A stretch of DNA of 49,906 nucleotides from Sinorhizobium fredii USDA 205 (GTDB taxonomy: Bacteria > Pseudomonadota > Alphaproteobacteria > Rhizobiales > Rhizobiaceae), in the NCBI RefSeq assembly GCF_001461695.1, contig NZ_AUTC01000154.1, forward strand, positions 1 through 49,906, read 5' to 3'. Of this stretch, positions 1 to 8,217 are shown one piece after another; positions within the stretch are counted from its first letter, which is position 1; every line of letters starts with the position of its first letter. The notes beneath the pieces are model-generated. The model worked only from the letters and a program-made list of their open reading frames with translations. It ran no database searches and was not told the DNA's origin. The position numbers and the translations under genes are program-made.

Positions 1-94
1 GGGCGCACTCCACAGAATGCTTCAATTTAACCAGCAAAGGCTCTAGGCACAGCACCGTGGCTGCGATTGAGCAACTGCCTGGGGCCGGCAGGGG

Positions 95-850
95 CTAGCT
101 GATATAGCCCTTCTTCATCGCCTTCACGACTGCCTGCGTGCGGTTGACGGCGTCGAGCTTCTTGGTGACGTGGTTGAGATAGTGATTGACGGTATGCTCG
201 GAGAGGCCGAGGATTCCCGCAATCTCAGCACTGGTCTTGCCGGCGGCCGTCCAACTCAGGCACTGGATTTCCCGCTCCGAGAGTGTTGTGCTGCTGCTCT
301 TCCAGACGGATCCGATCTCGGCGAGACGGTTGTAGACGTGGATTGCGATCATCTGCAGTTCCATCGCCGCGGTCATCGGCAAATCGGCCTCCGGACCCAT
401 CAGAATGACCGCACCGCGGCCGCCCTCGGCGTCATGGACCGGGAAGTAGTTGGCCTGGTAGATGCCGTTCTCGCGCAGCATCACAATGTAATCCGCGGCG
501 GAATCCGGCTTGCCACCCTCGCTCTCCCAATCTTCAAGCGTGATCTGGAAGGGCATGGTGGTCTCCCTCAACCGACGAACGCCCGTGCTGAAGCGCAGCA
601 TCGACAGGCTGTCGTATTTGTTGAGAAGTTCGGCCGGCATATTGGAAATAACGGTGGCGGCGGAGAGCCGCTCCATGTCGATCGGCGGGATCGAGCAGAT
701 GAGGAACGTCTTGAAGCCGAAAATATGCGTAATCCGCCGCATATAGCGGATGATATCGAACTGAGTCTCCAGCCTTGCGATCTCAGACGCGAAATCACCG
801 CCCCGGGGTAGTTCGACGTCAGTCATCCCGGTCGTCATCGTATCTTGCAT
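95..850 (-). CDS. LuxR-family transcriptional regulator (solo), first of a tandem pair
   Basis: A 251-residue LuxR-type regulator. Residues about 25-175 form an autoinducer-binding-like domain and residues about 188-251 a GerE/LuxR helix-turn-helix (LSEREIQCL, then SEHTVNHYL). The W/Y/D-P-V signature that lines the acyl-homoserine-lactone pocket of TraR/LuxR is not seen; the matching stretch reads YDSLSMLRF. It may therefore bind another ligand or none. No luxI-type synthase is in the window. It lies 155 bp downstream of a clear paralogue in the same orientation (HTH nearly identical, and shared PVHDA/K-GGR and T-PF motifs), so a local duplication is likely. The first ATG is kept because it has a GGA-type ribosome site; ATG at 838 is an alternative. 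Target genes are unknown. Confidence 0.85.
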   Translation of the reverse strand: MQDTMTTGMTDVELPRGGDFASEIARLETQFDIIRYMRRITHIFGFKTFLICSIPPIDMERLSAATVISNMPAELLNKYDSLSMLRFSTGVRRLRETTMPFQITLEDWESEGGKPDSAADYIVMLRENGIYQANYFPVHDAEGGRGAVILMGPEADLPMTAAMELQMIAIHVYNRLAEIGSVWKSSSTTLSEREIQCLSWTAAGKTSAEIAGILGLSEHTVNHYLNHVTKKLDAVNRTQAVVKAMKKGYIS

Positions 851-1005
851 TCAAGCGTTCCATGACATTCATCATGTATCAAATAGCCTGAGCCGCGCAT
901 GATTGCCAACAGGTGATCGGCAATGATCTCCCGCCGGCGGCAAAAGGCTGTGTATTTCGCTTCGCGCGGCCGGACGCTCGGCGGGCCGCAGCGAGGCTTG
1001 TTCTA

Positions 1006-1746
1006 CTAATTGATAAGGCCGGCCCGCATCGCCTTGGCGACCGTCTGAACCCGGTTGACCGAATCGAGCTTGCGGGTCGCCCGGTTCAGGTAATGGTTCA
1101 CCGTGTATTCGGAAAGCGCCATGATTCGCGCCATTTCCACGGTCGTCTTCCCGGCCGCGGCCCAGCGCAGACATTCGATCTCGCGCCGCGAAAGGCTGCC
1201 CGGTCGGCGCCTGTCGCCCGTCCTGACTTCCGAAAGCCGGCTATAAAGGAGCCCTGCCCAGAAATTGAGCGCCTGCATTTCGTCGTTCGAAACCACCTCC
1301 CTGTCACCGCCGAAGGCAATCGCGGCGCGGCCTCCCTTTGCGTCGTGAACCGGCAGATAAAGGCCGCGCGGCATACCGGCCTGCTCGAAGACGCTGATCG
1401 CGGCCTCGCCCTTGCCGTCCGCGCGCCTGCGCGCCAGGAGATGCGCATCATAGGTGAAGGGGATGGTGCTCCGGCGCAGCCGCTGGATCACGGGGCTTCC
1501 CTCGATCAGGCCGGCGCTGTCATAGCGCCGCAGGAATTCCACCGGCCAAGACGTGAGCAGCGCCTGCGCGGCCAAGCTGTGGCAACCGGAATCCGGAATG
1601 GCCAGCACCATGAAGCCGCGAAATCCGAAAGCGTCCGAAATCTGGTCGAGCGCGCGCTTGACATCATCTTCCGTGCCAATCGCGCCATTGATCGAGCGGC
1701 CGTTGGGAAGGACCAGTGAGGTAATGTCCGCGTTGAAATCCATCAT
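1006..1746 (-). CDS. LuxR-family transcriptional regulator (solo), second of a tandem pair
   Basis: A 246-residue paralogue of the regulator at 95-850. It has an N-terminal ligand-binding-like domain (about 25-170) and a C-terminal LuxR HTH (about 183-246; LSRREIECL, SEYTVNHYL). Again the canonical AHL-pocket W-x3-Y and D-P-V residues are missing. The start at 1746 has GGGAGG upstream; a second ATG follows immediately. It is probably transcribed first, from the 201-bp region 1747-1947, and may be co-transcribed with its neighbour. The two could act as a heteromeric pair, as VisN/VisR do in rhizobia, but that is an analogy only. Confidence 0.85.
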   Translation of the reverse strand: MMDFNADITSLVLPNGRSINGAIGTEDDVKRALDQISDAFGFRGFMVLAIPDSGCHSLAAQALLTSWPVEFLRRYDSAGLIEGSPVIQRLRRSTIPFTYDAHLLARRRADGKGEAAISVFEQAGMPRGLYLPVHDAKGGRAAIAFGGDREVVSNDEMQALNFWAGLLYSRLSEVRTGDRRRPGSLSRREIECLRWAAAGKTTVEMARIMALSEYTVNHYLNRATRKLDSVNRVQTVAKAMRAGLIN

Positions 1747-1947
1747 CGTTCCGCTCGCCTCCCGCAGCTTGCTCGCTCCGTTGCGAGTCAGGCTGGTTCA
1801 CCGTCATAAACCGCTCTTAGCGCTTTCGCCAAGGACCAGATCCCGCGCGGGCCTGCAACCAGTCGTGGAGGCGGGTCTGGAAAGTTGAAGCTAGCGATCT
1901 ATAGTCTTCACGTCCAGTCGAAACTTCTAATTTACCGTAAAGCAATG

Positions 1948-2760
1948 CTAGCGGCCGCCCCGCCCCGGCCCCAAACGGATTCTTGCCTCCTCTTCGATCT
2001 TCGCCGCGGCGTTGCGCACATCCGCGGCCCAAGCCGCCAATTGCGTCATGGTGACGCGATAGGAAGGCCCGGTCACCGATACGCCGGCAACCAGTTCATG
2101 TTCCGGGACGACGATCGATGCTGCCACACAACAGATTTCGGCTTCATGCTCCTCCCGGTCGAAAGCATGCCCTTCGCGGCGAATCTCCTCAATTTCGCCA
2201 AGCAGCGACATGGCCGAGCGATGCGTGCGCTCGGTGAACGCGACGAACTGCGTCTTCGCGGCGATTCGTTCCAGTTCGCCCTGAGCAAGCGAGGACAGGG
2301 CAGCCTTGCCGATCCCCGTGCAATAGGCCGGCGAGGCCTTGCCGATCTGCGAACTCATGCGCACCGTCTGACGGCTTTCGACCTTGTCGACATAGATGAT
2401 CTCGGTCTCGCGCAATATGCCGAGATGAACGGTCTCGCCGGTCATTTCATGCAGACGCAGCAGGTGCGGTTCGGCGATGTCGCGAAACTGATTACCGGAC
2501 CAGGAGCGATAGGCAAGCTTCAAGAGGCGCAGCCCGGGCTCGTAGGAAAGATCGCCTCGCTGCACAAGCAGGCCTTCATCGACCAGATGGCCGAGCAGCC
2601 GATGCAGCGTGCCGCGCGGCTGGCCGACGGATTGAAGGATGTCGGTGAAGCGCTGGGGCCGATCGGCCGTCGCGACGGCCTCGAGGACCGCCATCGCCTT
2701 CCCCAGCGTGCCGGTCCCCGGCCCTTCGCTTTCCAGATCGGTCACATTCTTCCCGTCCAT
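1948..2760 (-). CDS. IclR-family transcriptional repressor of the adjacent sugar-acid operon
   Basis: A 270-residue IclR-type regulator: winged HTH at about 15-75 (FTDILQSVGQPRGTLHRLL) and an effector-binding domain at about 90-260 (YVDKVES, SPAYCTGIGKA, GVSVTGPS). The reading frame stays open back to 2889, but that would overlap the divergent gene; ATG at 2760 gives the family's usual length. It is divergent from the SDR-dgoK-dgoA-SMP-30 operon, and the shared region holds a perfect palindrome. That arrangement is typical of local IclR control. The likely inducer is a sugar acid or KDG(P)-type intermediate, which is inference. Confidence 0.9.
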   Translation of the reverse strand: MDGKNVTDLESEGPGTGTLGKAMAVLEAVATADRPQRFTDILQSVGQPRGTLHRLLGHLVDEGLLVQRGDLSYEPGLRLLKLAYRSWSGNQFRDIAEPHLLRLHEMTGETVHLGILRETEIIYVDKVESRQTVRMSSQIGKASPAYCTGIGKAALSSLAQGELERIAAKTQFVAFTERTHRSAMSLLGEIEEIRREGHAFDREEHEAEICCVAASIVVPEHELVAGVSVTGPSYRVTMTQLAAWAADVRNAAAKIEEEARIRLGPGRGGR

Positions 2761-2788
2761 TTTCACCCGCTTTCGCCCGCTTCCTGCC

Positions 2789-2818
2789 TTGACAGGGTAA
2801 ACGCTCTGGCGCGATAAT
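2789..2818 (+). promoter_or_regulatory. Probable sigma-70-type promoter of the SDR-dgoK-dgoA operon
   Basis: TTGACA at 2789-2794 and GATAAT at 2813-2818 with an 18-bp spacer. A transcript would start near 2825, just before the palindrome at 2836-2854, and about 60 nt before the SDR start codon. A ribosome site (GAGGAGAGG) ends 8 nt before that codon. Confidence 0.65.
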
Positions 2819-2835
2819 TCCAGAAAATAAAGCGT

Positions 2836-2854
2836 TGTTCCACATAATGGAACA
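2836..2854. promoter_or_regulatory. Perfect palindrome, probable IclR-family operator
   Basis: TGTTCCA-CATAA-TGGAACA is a perfect 7-bp inverted repeat with a 5-bp spacer. It sits about 11 bp downstream of the predicted start of transcription, in the divergent region between the IclR gene and the SDR gene. Its size and A/T-rich centre suit IclR-family binding sites. Binding here would block elongation or promoter clearance. Confidence 0.7.
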
Positions 2855-2887
2855 TCTCCAACTCGCCAAAGAGGAGAGGCCTGATCC

Positions 2888-3658
2888 ATGACGCCGCCAA
2901 GCAGTCAGTTTCCCGACTTGCGCGATCGCGGCGTGCTGGTTACCGGCGGCGGATCCGGCATCGGAGCCGCCCTGGTCGACGGCTTTCTGCGGCAGGGGGC
3001 GCGCGTCGCCTTCATCGATATTGCCGATGAGGCGAGCCGAACGCTCGCAGACAGGCTCGCCGCCGAAACGGGGCAAAGGCCCGAATTCATTCATGCCGAT
3101 CTCACGGACGTCGAGCAGACAAGAAGCGCCGCGGACGCCGCCGTCGCGGCGCTCGGCCCCATTCGGGTGCTGGTCAACAATGCCGCACGGGACGACCGGC
3201 AGCCGCTCGAGGCGGTGACCAAGGAAAGCTGGGATGATGGCCTGGCAGTCAATCTCAGCCATTTCTTCTTCCTCTCCCAGGCGATCGCGCCGCACATGCG
3301 ACAAGCGGGCGGCGGCTCGATCATCAATTTCTCGTCGATCGCCTTCAAGCTGAACATGCCCGAAATACCTGCCTACGCGACGGCGAAGGCAGGTATAATC
3401 GGGCTTACCAAGTCGCTCGCCGGAAAGCTCGGGCCGGACAATATCCGCGTCAATGCCATCCTGCCCGGCATGATCGTCACTGAACGGCAGAGGCGGCTCT
3501 GGCTGACGGAAGATTCGATCGCCCGGATGCAGGAGAGACAGTGCCTGAAACGCGTCCTGGCCGCCCAGGATCTTGTTGGCCCCTGCCTCTTCCTGGCGTC
3601 GGACTGCTCGGGGGCGATGACGGCACAGACCATGATCATCGATGGAGGCGTGTTTTGA
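2888..3658 (+). CDS. SDR-family NAD(P)-dependent sugar dehydrogenase
   Basis: A 256-residue classical short-chain dehydrogenase. The cofactor motif TGGGSGIG is at residues 19-26, NNAA at 97-100, catalytic Ser149/150, and Y-x3-K as Tyr163/Lys167. An acidic residue after the second strand (FIDIAD) suggests a preference for NAD. It is the first gene of the operon with dgoK, dgoA and an SMP-30 lactonase, so oxidation of an aldose such as galactose, arabinose or fucose to its lactone is the best inference. The stop overlaps the dgoK start by one base. Substrate cannot be read from the sequence. Confidence 0.9.
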   Translation: MTPPSSQFPDLRDRGVLVTGGGSGIGAALVDGFLRQGARVAFIDIADEASRTLADRLAAETGQRPEFIHADLTDVEQTRSAADAAVAALGPIRVLVNNAARDDRQPLEAVTKESWDDGLAVNLSHFFFLSQAIAPHMRQAGGGSIINFSSIAFKLNMPEIPAYATAKAGIIGLTKSLAGKLGPDNIRVNAILPGMIVTERQRRLWLTEDSIARMQERQCLKRVLAAQDLVGPCLFLASDCSGAMTAQTMIIDGGVF

Positions 3659-4575
3659 TGACTGCAGGCTATTATGCCGCGGTGGACTGGGGAACCTCGA
3701 GCTTCCGATTGTGGATCATCGGAGAGGACGGGTCGGCGCTTGCCGAGCGCCGCAGTGCGGAAGGCATGACGAGCGCGGCAAAAACAGGTTTCCATGCGGT
3801 CATTGACAGTCATCTGGCCGCCGTTTCGGCACCTCACCACCTGCCGATCATCATCTGCGGAATGGCGGGCGCGCGCCAGGGCTGGAGGGAAGCGGGCTAT
3901 CTCGAAACGCCGGCAACGCTCGGTGCCATTGCGGGACATGCGATCGCCGTTCCGGACGTGGATCGCGATATCCGCATCCTGCCGGGCCTGGCGCAGCGCG
4001 ACGACCGGCATGCGGATGTCATGCGTGGAGAGGAGACGCAGTTGCTCGGTGCCGCCGGCATGCTCGACGATGGCCGGTACCTCGTGTGCATGCCGGGCAC
4101 CCACAGCAAGTGGGTCCGGCTTTCCGGTCAGACGGTCGACGGCTTTTCCACCTTCATGACCGGCGAATTGTTCGACGTCATCTCGAAGCATACGATCTTG
4201 AGCCATGCCGTGGCGGAGGCGGAGGTTATCGCCGCCGACAGTGCTGCCTTCGCCGAAGCCGTCGCACGGGCGCGGGAAAAGCCGGCACTGGCGACGAACC
4301 TCCTGTTCTCCGTGCGGGCCGGCCAGTTGCTCCATGGCCTGAGCGCCGCCGACGCCAAAGCTCGCCTGTCCGGCACGCTGATCGGCCTGGAGATCGCCGG
4401 GGCGCTCGCCTCGGTGGATTCGGTGGACGGCATTTGCCTCGTTGGTTCCGGAAGGCTTGGCGCTCTTTATCGCTCGGCGCTCGAAAGCCAGGGGCTCGCA
4501 GTCCGGCTTGTCGATGCCGATGAGGCGGTACGAGCCGGCCTTTCGGCCGCTGCCCAGGCCATTTGGCCCCTTTGA
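3658..4575 (+). CDS. dgoK: 2-dehydro-3-deoxygalactonokinase
   Basis: A 305-residue protein of the DgoK sugar kinase family, about the family's usual length. It would phosphorylate 2-keto-3-deoxygalactonate to its 6-phosphate with ATP. The N-terminal phosphate-binding motif DWGTSSFR is at residues 10-17; CGMAGARQGW and MPGTHSKWV are also typical of the family. The frame is open upstream, but the ATG at 3658 overlaps the SDR stop (TGATG) and gives the normal N-terminus. It is followed 12 bp later by dgoA, whose enzyme cleaves its product. Confidence 0.93.
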   Translation: MTAGYYAAVDWGTSSFRLWIIGEDGSALAERRSAEGMTSAAKTGFHAVIDSHLAAVSAPHHLPIIICGMAGARQGWREAGYLETPATLGAIAGHAIAVPDVDRDIRILPGLAQRDDRHADVMRGEETQLLGAAGMLDDGRYLVCMPGTHSKWVRLSGQTVDGFSTFMTGELFDVISKHTILSHAVAEAEVIAADSAAFAEAVARAREKPALATNLLFSVRAGQLLHGLSAADAKARLSGTLIGLEIAGALASVDSVDGICLVGSGRLGALYRSALESQGLAVRLVDADEAVRAGLSAAAQAIWPL

Positions 4576-4587
4576 CGGAAGAAGATC

Positions 4588-5226
4588 ATGAATCGCATTC
4601 CCCTGCCAACGATGAAATATCCGCTGATCGCGATCCTGCGCGGGTTGAAGCCGGAAGAGACCGAAAGCGTTGTCGGCGCATTGATCGAAACGGGCTTTAC
4701 GGCGATCGAGATCCCGCTGAACTCGCCCGACCCTTTCCGATCCATCGAAACGGCGGTGAAGATGGCGCCGGCCCATTGCCTTATCGGCGCCGGCACGGTG
4801 TTGACGACGGCTGACGTCGAACAGCTTGACAACGTCGGCGGGCGCCTCATGGTCAGCCCCAATGTCGAGCTATCGGTCATCCGGCTTGCCGCGGCCAAGG
4901 GCATGGTGACGATGCCCGGCGTCTTCACGCCGACGGAAGCGCTCGCCGCCGCCGCGGCGGGCGCGAGCGGCCTGAAGTTCTTCCCGGCGAGCGTCCTCGG
5001 GCCATCCGGCATCGCGGCTATCCGCGCCGTGCTTCCGGGCGATCTGGAAATTGCCGCCGTCGGCGGCGTCTCGGAGACCAATTTCGGCGACTACGCAAAG
5101 ATCGGTGTCCGTGCCTTCGGCCTCGGCTCGAGCCTTTACAAGCCGGGAATGAGCGCCGCGGATGTCAGGCAGCGGGCGGTTGCCACGATGGCGGCCTATG
5201 ATGCCGTCTATGGAGGCCAGCAATGA
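4588..5226 (+). CDS. dgoA: 2-dehydro-3-deoxy-6-phosphogalactonate aldolase
   Basis: A 212-residue class I aldolase of the KDPG/KDPGal family. It would cleave KDPGal to pyruvate and D-glyceraldehyde 3-phosphate. The Schiff-base lysine is Lys130 in GLKFFPA; Arg18 (AILRG) and Glu41 (IEIPLNSP) are the other expected active-site residues. The pairing with dgoK favours the galactonate enzyme over the gluconate (Eda) one. The end overlaps the SMP-30 gene by 4 bp (ATGA), so translation is probably coupled. Confidence 0.93.
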   Translation: MNRIPLPTMKYPLIAILRGLKPEETESVVGALIETGFTAIEIPLNSPDPFRSIETAVKMAPAHCLIGAGTVLTTADVEQLDNVGGRLMVSPNVELSVIRLAAAKGMVTMPGVFTPTEALAAAAAGASGLKFFPASVLGPSGIAAIRAVLPGDLEIAAVGGVSETNFGDYAKIGVRAFGLGSSLYKPGMSAADVRQRAVATMAAYDAVYGGQQ

Positions 5227-6107
5227 CCGACCTCGTTGGCTTTTCCGGTCGCATCATCTGCGACTTCGCGTCCGAACTCGGCGAAGGCCCGACCTATGAC
5301 CCCGCTACCGACACCGCCTGGTGGTTCAACATCAAAGGCCAGGAACTGCACGAGCTCCATCTCGACAGCGGACGCAAGACCATTCACCCGCTGCCCTTTC
5401 TCGGCAGCGTGCTCGCCACCATCGATCCCGGCCGGCAATTGATCGCCTCGGACCAGGGGCTTTTTGTCCGCGACACGGCAAGCTTCAAGCTCAGCCCCTT
5501 CGCGGCGCTCGAAGACAAGCCGGGCAACCGCTCCAATGACGGCCGCGTCCATCCCTCAGGCGCTCTCTGGATCGGCACCATGGGACGGAAGGCCGAGAAA
5601 CATGCGGGCGCGATCTATCATGTTGCCGGCAACCGGATAACGAAGCTCTACAGCAACGTCACGATCCCGAACGGCATCTGCTTTTCGCCGGACGGCGCCA
5701 CCGCCTATTTCACCGACACCGACGTCAATCACCTGATGCGTGTCGCCATCGACCCGGCAACGGCGCTGCCGACCGGCGATCCCACCGTTCTTTCCGACCA
5801 GAGCGCGGCACCGGGCGGGATCGACGGCTCGGTCTGCGATGCCGACGGTTTGATCTGGAACGCCCGCTGGGGTGCCGGCGCCGTGGAGGTATACAAGCCC
5901 GACGGCCAGAAGGTCGCCCGCTATGCCGTACCGGCGACACAGCCGAGCTGCCCCGCCTTCATCGGCGCGAAGGCGGACAGACTGCTGGTCACCTCGGCAT
6001 GGCAGGATCTCGACGACGCGGCACGCTCGGCCGATCCCAATGCCGGCAAGACCTTCGAGCTCGGCATGGAGGTCAAGGGGCGTTTCGAGCCGGCGTTCCG
6101 ACTCTAG
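5223..6107 (+). CDS. SMP-30/gluconolactonase-family sugar lactonase
   Basis: A 294-residue six-bladed propeller lactonase. The metal and active-site residues expected from the SMP-30 family are in place: Glu21 (GEGP), Asn105 (SNDGRVHPSG), Asn150 (IPNGICFSPDG) and Asp201 (GIDGSVCDADG). It would hydrolyse the aldonolactone made by the SDR dehydrogenase to the free sugar acid. It starts inside the last codons of dgoA (ATGA overlap). No signal peptide, so cytosolic. Confidence 0.9.
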   Translation: MTDLVGFSGRIICDFASELGEGPTYDPATDTAWWFNIKGQELHELHLDSGRKTIHPLPFLGSVLATIDPGRQLIASDQGLFVRDTASFKLSPFAALEDKPGNRSNDGRVHPSGALWIGTMGRKAEKHAGAIYHVAGNRITKLYSNVTIPNGICFSPDGATAYFTDTDVNHLMRVAIDPATALPTGDPTVLSDQSAAPGGIDGSVCDADGLIWNARWGAGAVEVYKPDGQKVARYAVPATQPSCPAFIGAKADRLLVTSAWQDLDDAARSADPNAGKTFELGMEVKGRFEPAFRL

Positions 6108-6196
6108 AATTCGCAGTACCGTCGGAAGGCGGCCCTCTCATTCGGCACCGATCTCGAACAAATGCTGGCGGCGCCGAGAAAAAGTCATACAATTAA

Positions 6197-6220
6197 TCCA
6201 TGCGGTGAATCGCGCATGGA
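6197..6220. promoter_or_regulatory. Perfect 8-bp inverted repeat before the dehydratase gene
   Basis: TCCATGCG and CGCATGGA are perfect inverted arms with an 8-nt spacer. The repeat ends directly against the ribosome site (AAGGGAG, about 6221-6227) of the gene starting at 6235. It could be an operator or an RNA hairpin next to the ribosome site. It does not resemble the palindrome at 2836, so the dehydratase may have its own control. Confidence 0.45.
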
Positions 6221-6234
6221 AAGGGAGTGCTCGG

Positions 6235-7959
6235 ATGAGCGATAAGAAGAAAGAACTGAGAAGCCGGCACTGGTACGGCGGCACGCACAAGGACGGCTTC
6301 ATTCACCGGTCCTGGATGAAAAACCAGGGCTTTCCGGATCACGTCTTCGACGGCCGGCCGATCATCGGCATCTGTAACACCTGGTCCGAACTGACGCCGT
6401 GCAACAGCCACCTGCGCATCCTCGCCGAGGGCGTCAAGCGCGGCGTGTGGGAGGCGGGCGGCTTCCCGGTCGAATTTCCCGTCTCGTCGCTCGGCGAAAC
6501 GCAGATGCGGCCGACGGCCATGCTGTTCCGCAATCTCCTGGCGATGGACGTGGAAGAGGCGATCCGCGCCTACGGCATCGACGGCGTCGTGCTGCTCGGC
6601 GGCTGCGACAAGACGACTCCAGGCCAGTTGATGGGTGCGGCGTCCGTCGACCTGCCTACGATCGTCGTTTCGTCCGGGCCGATGCTCAACGGCAAATGGA
6701 AGGGCAAGGACATCGGTTCGGGCACCGATGTGTGGAAGTTCTCCGAGGCGGTACGTGCCGGTGAAATGAGCCTGCAGGAATTCATGGCGGCCGAAAGCGG
6801 CATGTCGCGCTCGCCGGGCGTCTGCATGACGATGGGCACCGCAACCACCATGGCCTCGGTGGTCGAGGCGATGGGGCTTTCGCTGCCGACCAATGCGGCG
6901 CTGCCGGCGGTCGACGCGCGCCGCATGGCGCTGGCGCACATGACGGGCAAGCGGATCGTCGACATGGTGCATGAGGATCTCCGGCTGTCGAAGGTCCTGA
7001 CGCGAAAGAACTTCGAGAACGGCATCGTCGCCAACGCCGCCGTCGGCGGCTCGACCAACGCCGTCGTGCACCTCCTGGCGATTGCCGGACGAGCCGGTAT
7101 CGATCTCTGTCTCGAAGATTTCGACCGCATCGGCGGCCAGGTGCCCTGCATCGTCAACTGCATGCCGTCCGGCAAGTACCTGATCGAGGACCTCGCCTAT
7201 GCGGGCGGCCTGCCAGCGGTGATGAACCGCATCCAGCACCTGATGCATGCCGACGCGCCGACGGTGTTCGGCGTGCCGATCAGCAAATATTGGGAGGATG
7301 CCGAGGTCTATAACGACGACGTCATCCGGCCGCTCGACAACCCGCTGCGGGCTGCCGCCGGCATCCGCGTGCTGAAAGGCAACCTCGCGCCGAACGGCGC
7401 GGTGATCAAGCCGTCGGCGGCGAGCGAGCACCTGCTTGCCCATGAAGGGCCGGCCTATGTCTTCGAGACGATCGAGGACCTCAAGGCGAAGATCGACGAT
7501 CCGGACCTGCCGGTCACCGAGGATACGATCCTCGTGCTGAAGGGTTGCGGACCGAAGGGCTATCCCGGCATGGCCGAGGTCGGCAACATGCCGATCCCGC
7601 GCCGGCTCGTCGAAAAGGGGGTACGCGACATGGTGCGCATTTCGGATGCACGCATGTCCGGCACCGCTTTCGGCACGGTCGTCCTCCATGTCAGCCCCGA
7701 AGCCAATGCCGGTGGGCCGCTAGCGATCGTCAAGACCGGCGACCGCATCCGGCTCGACGCCATGAAGGGCGAATTGAACCTCCTGATCAGCGAGGAAGAG
7801 TTCGCAAGCCGCATGGCAGCCTGGCAGCCGCCGGAGCAGAAATGGCAGCGCGGCTACTACAAGCTCTATCACGACACCGTGCTGCAGGCCGACAAGGGCG
7901 CCGACCTCGATTTCCTCGTCGGCAAGAGCGGTGACGAGGTGCTTCGCGAGAGCCACTGA
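6235..7959 (+). CDS. IlvD/Edd-family sugar-acid dehydratase (arabinonate/galactonate type)
   Basis: A 574-residue [2Fe-2S] dehydratase of the sugar-acid branch of IlvD/Edd. Cluster-ligand cysteines are Cys56 (LTPCNSH), Cys124 (GGCDKT) and Cys197 (PGVCMT). Their spacing matches the L-arabinonate dehydratase described from Rhizobium leguminosarum. The catalytic serine is probably Ser475 (DARMSGT). The reading frame is open far upstream, but ATG at 6235 has AAGGGAG before it and the family N-terminus (RHWYGG). It probably dehydrates the aldonate from the SMP-30 lactonase to the 2-keto-3-deoxy acid used by DgoK. An alternative is branched-chain dihydroxyacid dehydratase, which the motifs make less likely. 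Confidence 0.88.
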   Translation: MSDKKKELRSRHWYGGTHKDGFIHRSWMKNQGFPDHVFDGRPIIGICNTWSELTPCNSHLRILAEGVKRGVWEAGGFPVEFPVSSLGETQMRPTAMLFRNLLAMDVEEAIRAYGIDGVVLLGGCDKTTPGQLMGAASVDLPTIVVSSGPMLNGKWKGKDIGSGTDVWKFSEAVRAGEMSLQEFMAAESGMSRSPGVCMTMGTATTMASVVEAMGLSLPTNAALPAVDARRMALAHMTGKRIVDMVHEDLRLSKVLTRKNFENGIVANAAVGGSTNAVVHLLAIAGRAGIDLCLEDFDRIGGQVPCIVNCMPSGKYLIEDLAYAGGLPAVMNRIQHLMHADAPTVFGVPISKYWEDAEVYNDDVIRPLDNPLRAAAGIRVLKGNLAPNGAVIKPSAASEHLLAHEGPAYVFETIEDLKAKIDDPDLPVTEDTILVLKGCGPKGYPGMAEVGNMPIPRRLVEKGVRDMVRISDARMSGTAFGTVVLHVSPEANAGGPLAIVKTGDRIRLDAMKGELNLLISEEEFASRMAAWQPPEQKWQRGYYKLYHDTVLQADKGADLDFLVGKSGDEVLRESH

Positions 7960-7983
7960 AAGACTGCGCTACGAGATCCATCG

Positions 7984-8020
7984 CGCCGCGTGTCGATTTC
8001 GGCACGCGGCGTTTCTTTTT
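7984..8020 (+). terminator. Rho-independent terminator after the dehydratase gene
   Basis: CGCCGCGTG at 7984-7992 pairs perfectly with CACGCGGCG at 8003-8011, followed by TTTCTTTTT. It lies 24 bp after the stop codon. Confidence 0.85.
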
Positions 8021-8110
8021 GCGTCCGAGATTGCCAATTGGCCCCTGTACCGCTGAGTTGCAGCTCCGAAAAGCAAAGACAACCAACAGCTTTAGATTTT
8101 GATTTTTTCC

Positions 8111-8135
8111 GGAACAGTTTTGGCTGCCGGACGTT
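8111..8135 (+). promoter_or_regulatory. RpoE2 (EcfG)-type general-stress promoter
   Basis: GGAAC at 8111-8115 and CGTT at 8132-8135 with a 16-bp spacer. This fits the GGAAC-N16/17-CGTT consensus described for Sinorhizobium RpoE2. The predicted transcript would have an untranslated leader of about 75 nt before the PRC-barrel gene. Confidence 0.7.
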
Positions 8136-8217
8136 GCTTGAATACCACCGGCGCGGCGCATTCGGGAGCTCCGAGGCTGCGCCTTGTCCGACAACGTCAA
8201 CGAAAGGCCAGATTGAT

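Noticed and set aside
902..930. Possible dyad between the two LuxR genes (GATTGCC and GGCAATG)
   Set aside because: Arms are imperfect and weak, and do not resemble a lux box.
5872..6234. Extended start of the dehydratase within the SMP-30 gene
   Set aside because: The extension overlaps a well-supported gene; the family N-terminus and ribosome site are at 6235.
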